From Alisma plantago-aquatica (taxonomy: Eukaryota; Streptophyta; Magnoliopsida; Alismatales; Alismataceae): a stretch of DNA of 64,000 nucleotides. Position 1 is the stretch's first letter, and each line of letters opens with the position of its first letter. The notes below the pieces were generated by a model. That model did not search any database. It was not told the origin of the DNA and was given only the letters and a program-made list of their open reading frames with translations. Position numbers and translations under genes: made by a program. The stretch lies in the NCBI GenBank assembly GCA_963693085.1, contig OY856411.1, forward strand, positions 1,351,223,550-1,351,287,549, read 5' to 3'. Shown one piece after another: positions 60,955 to 64,000 of this stretch.

Positions 60955-63316
60955 ATGGTCGTGGCGGCACGCAGCTCACCCGTGCTCCCCCAATCTCCAT
61001 CTCCGACCACCAAAAACACCCCTGATCGGCATCCAATCGATCCCAAATCATTCTCCAGCCATCCCCCTTCCATTTCCACCACCCATTCTTTCTCAATCGG
61101 CCCTCCATCTCCACCTTCATCTCCAATCTTCCCAACAGCCCCCCCTCCACTAAACCTCCATATAAACCCTCCATTTTTCGCCCAAATCCACAAAAAACCC
61201 CACATCCACCATCCAAACATCATTCTCCTTCCATTCCACACCCAAATCCATATCCATATCACCCCCTCCACCAAAATCTGGAATTCACCTCCACTTCCAA
61301 ACCCAACCATGAAGAAGTTTGGAAAGGCTATCACCAAGGGGGCCAATATCATCACCGGAGGAAAGCGGTGCTAAAAAAATGCCTCCTCTGATCCTTCTAT
61401 GCCCTCCCATACCCCTTCACCAACCACCTCCACATACCAATCCCTCTGCCGCTCACAATCAGTGAGCACATCCCACTCCCGCTCATCTGATAGTCATCAG
61501 ATCACCAACACCACGTATGAGGGGGAAGAAGAAGAGGAGGAGGAGTCTGTGGAAATCGACTTGGACAACATCATATATGAGGTCGAGATGGTGGCGGCAA
61601 AAAGAAGCCAAAAATCCAAAGCAGAACCATCCTCATCCAAGCTACCGCCAAAGCCCACTCTAGCCTGCCACTCGACGTCTCATACGGTGGCAGGGCGTAG
61701 TGTGCAGTCGTAACCTTTGCGGCAACTATGTTATGATGAAGAACAATTCGCACACTAGTACAACCTCGACACAAGTTCGGGGTCTCAATCATATAGAATG
61801 GAGGAAGACGAAGATGAAAGCGAGGAGGAAGAGATGGAGCTGGTGCCCAAGGAAGATGACGTTCTGGAACAATTGGAGGCAAATATAGTGAAGGCCTTAG
61901 GTAAGGCCCCAACAGGAGTGTCCTGTGGCAGAGGACATAGGCAAAAAAACGATCGCTCTCACATACCCGAAATGCAAGACACAGAGAGTCATCCCCACTC
62001 GATATGGTAATGAGAAGATCATTGATGAGCTAGGAATCAAGGAGGCGGTAGACAGAAGTTTAAAGCAAATGGGGCTGTGGAATGTCCTTTTCACACCCCA
62101 AGCAACCTACGCCACTCTTACTAGAGAGTTCTTTGCCACTATGGAGAAGACAAAGGTGAGAGGCAGTGAAGCTATCAAGTTTTCCATGATGGGCAACATG
62201 CACACCCTCACATCTACTGAGTTAAACTATGTTTTTGCTGCAAATCTTGAAGAGGCCGAGAAGATGGATGACAACCTGCTAGAAAAAGAGGCAGATTTTG
62301 ATTATGCACATTGCTGGAACACTTTGACAGGAAGAGATGATTACAACGCAGGGAGGTCCAAAACATCTGCATTAAGCAACCCCCTCATCCGTTATGTGCA
62401 AAAGGTCTTAGCAAATACCATTGTGGGAAGGTATGATAACCAAGGCTCCATTTCTCAAAAGGATATGTTTGTCTTGATGGCTATGAACCACAAACGGTAT
62501 ATAGACCTTGGAGTGCTACTGATTGATCACATGGGGTCCATACCCTTCAAAAGTACAACACCTTTTGTTATGGGAGGGTTTGTGACCTCAATTGCACTCG
62601 GTTTGGGGTATGATCTTTCTGGGTTTGAAGACGCATGTGAGGCAGAGTTTTTTGACCTCAATTACCTTATGCACTCACACACTATTAAGATGAAGGACAA
62701 AAGGATGATTTATCTCACAAGTAGTGTGCCGGACATTGAGCTTGAGCTGCCATACCACGCGGTGCCACTTCTATCTATGTTGGGGGTTTTCTATAGATTG
62801 AGAGAAAAATTATTAAAATGGCAGTAGGAAAACCCGAGAGAGACATACACTAGGGGAGTCACTGTCGCACATGAAGATATAGTTGAATCCAATGTGCAAG
62901 GGCAGGATCAAGAAATTGAAGGAAATAAGTAGCCCCGGAGAACAAGAAGTAGGGATGAAGGGACATCCCAGTTGCACCAGCCCTCAGTGAACGCCTACGA
63001 CATGTCTACCATCCAGGTGCATCTTGAGAGCATTCAGAAGGCACAGAGTGATATGCAGGTTATCCAACAATACATGTGGCAAGACCAACAACAAATGCAC
63101 CAACAGGTCAACCACTTGTATCACTACCACCATGCCCAAGCAGCAAGAAACCCCGAATGGGGTGGAGATTTTTGGGGTGGCATAGCTGGATATCCAGAGA
63201 CATACCCTCCACCCCAGGATGACTACTGGGGGCATTACTACCAGCATCCTCCGACAAGCTCAACTCCTCCCTCAGCTCCTCCTCTAGATCCTCCACACAT
63301 GTCAGACCAACCGTGA
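60955..63316 (+). pseudogene. ATHILA ORF-1-like gene at the env position of Athila-2
   Basis: The first frame opens at 60955 as a Pro/Ser/His-rich stretch. A likely internal start is MKKFGKAITKGANI at 61309. Stops follow at about 61371, 61711 and 61756, with an acidic tract (EEDEDESEEEEME) at about 61800. A frameshift near 61920 leads into the 300-codon conserved domain (61925-62827). This has LTREFFATMEKTKVRG, GRSKTSALSNPLIRYVQKVL, ANTIVGRYDNQGSISQKDM and FVMGGFVTSIALGLGYDL, the pattern of the ATHILA ORF-1 family of unknown function. Two TAGs (62825, 62931) precede a His/Gln/Pro-rich tail ending at 63316. I see no clear signal peptide or membrane segment, so env is only positional. Confidence 0.82.
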
Positions 63317-64000
63317 CACTTCCCCTATCTATCCTAAGCTATAGTTTCATGCTGAGGACATCATGATTTTAAAGTTTTGGGTGGGTAGGGCGGTATTCAC
63401 CACCCTATCTTTCTCTTAATCATTTTGTTCCACCTTTTCCATCTAGTTCAGTTTTCTTGGTACTGCTCTTTTTATTGCATTGTTGCATAGCATGTAGTTA
63501 GTTTCATGCAATTTTTGCCTAATTTTTCAAAAATTTTGCTCGTTTTGCTCTTCCATATCATGCATTGCATTCTCATGTAGTTTTTTTTATTTCTTATGCA
63601 TCTTAATTAGGGTTTGTTGCTTTATGTTTTAAATTTCCCTAAAGTAGGTTTAGATGTGATTTAATGCAAATTGGTACCACTTTGGCCAATTTTGCCCAAA
63701 TTTGAAATTTCTTGCCTAGAAAGTATATTTTGACCCAATCTCTACTATTTTGAGTGAAAATGACGAACTTTGGCAAATGCAAATGAAATGTCATGCTTTA
63801 TTGCTAAGTGGTATCAATGTTTGACTTTTTACATGTGCATCACCTCTCTTATGATGGTGATTGATTTGGTTGAGTTGTGAAGTTGAGAAAGCTTTGAACG
63901 CTTAGTGTTTGTGGAATCACTTGATTAAAATATCAATTTCATCTTGTTCATTCATGTGGTGTGATATCTAGGATGAAGTATTGGATTAATTTTTGTGTAG
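63317..64000 (+). other. Athila-2 3' non-coding region
   Basis: The sequence CTGAGGACATCATGATTTTAAAGTTTTGGGTGGG (from about 63351) resembles the conserved block after the last ORF of Athila elements. The rest is T-rich and without genes, and the window ends before any 3' LTR. Confidence 0.55.

Larger units (their letters stand above)
51879..64000 (+). mobile_element. Athila-2: Athila-type Ty3/gypsy element with env-position ORF, 3' end outside the window
   Basis: The plus-strand element has a 5' LTR, an Asp-type primer site, gag, protease, RT, RNase H, integrase and then an ATHILA ORF-1-like gene. It inserts into Tekay-2 gag at 51879. All genes carry lesions but remain recognisable end to end. 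No second LTR (TGATGTAGCCC) appears before 64000, so the element continues to the right. Confidence 0.92.

Noticed and set aside
60927..61355. 142-codon minus-strand Gly/Trp-rich frame
   Set aside because: It is the antisense of the Pro/His-rich start of the ORF-1-like gene and is produced by its composition.

Overview
This window is a block of nested transposable elements from a flowering plant with a large, repeat-rich genome. I see no host gene, tRNA or rRNA. The plant assignment rests on Athila- and Tekay/del-type Ty3/gypsy elements, a CACTA transposon with a Ptta/En/Spm-type gene, and initiator-Met and Asp tRNA primer sites. The species cannot be told from the sequence.

Layout, left half. 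An old Athila-like element (Athila-1) lies on the minus strand at 1-4032. Its reverse transcriptase is cut at 4033 by a plus-strand LTR beginning TGTTACAACCCC. That host sequence (4033-7279, 13917-14250, continuing after 41495) carries two insertions. The first is a CACTA transposon at 7280-13916. The second is a 27-kb minus-strand Tekay/del element (Tekay-1, 14251-41495) with 2.7-kb LTRs. Between gag and pol Tekay-1 holds a 17.3-kb tandem array of a non-coding long-LTR element (LARD) in the order LTR-INT-LTR-INT-LTR (20250-37574). The middle LTR itself contains a solo Athila-type LTR with a perfect 5-bp target duplication (25487-27561).

Layout, right half. Region 41496-43447 holds remnants: a copia-like LTR, and a PPT with the start of another LTR. 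A second Tekay/del element on the minus strand (Tekay-2) begins at 43448, and its gag is cut at 51879. The insertion there is a plus-strand Athila element (Athila-2) with 5' LTR, Asp primer site, gag, protease, RT, RNase H, integrase and an ATHILA ORF-1/env-like gene. It runs off the right end.

Every element gene is broken by stops or frameshifts, although most catalytic motifs survive. The most unusual features are: clusters of a 12-bp CG-rich palindrome (CCACGACCGTGG type) in two places in Athila-2, with a degenerate relative in the Tekay-2 LTR; a CACTA element that lacks TNP2 but keeps a Transposase_24-Ulp1 protease fusion and a 316-bp array of nested palindromes; the three-LTR LARD array with a 24-bp templated filler at its edge; and paired inverted telo-boxes near the LARD LTR end.
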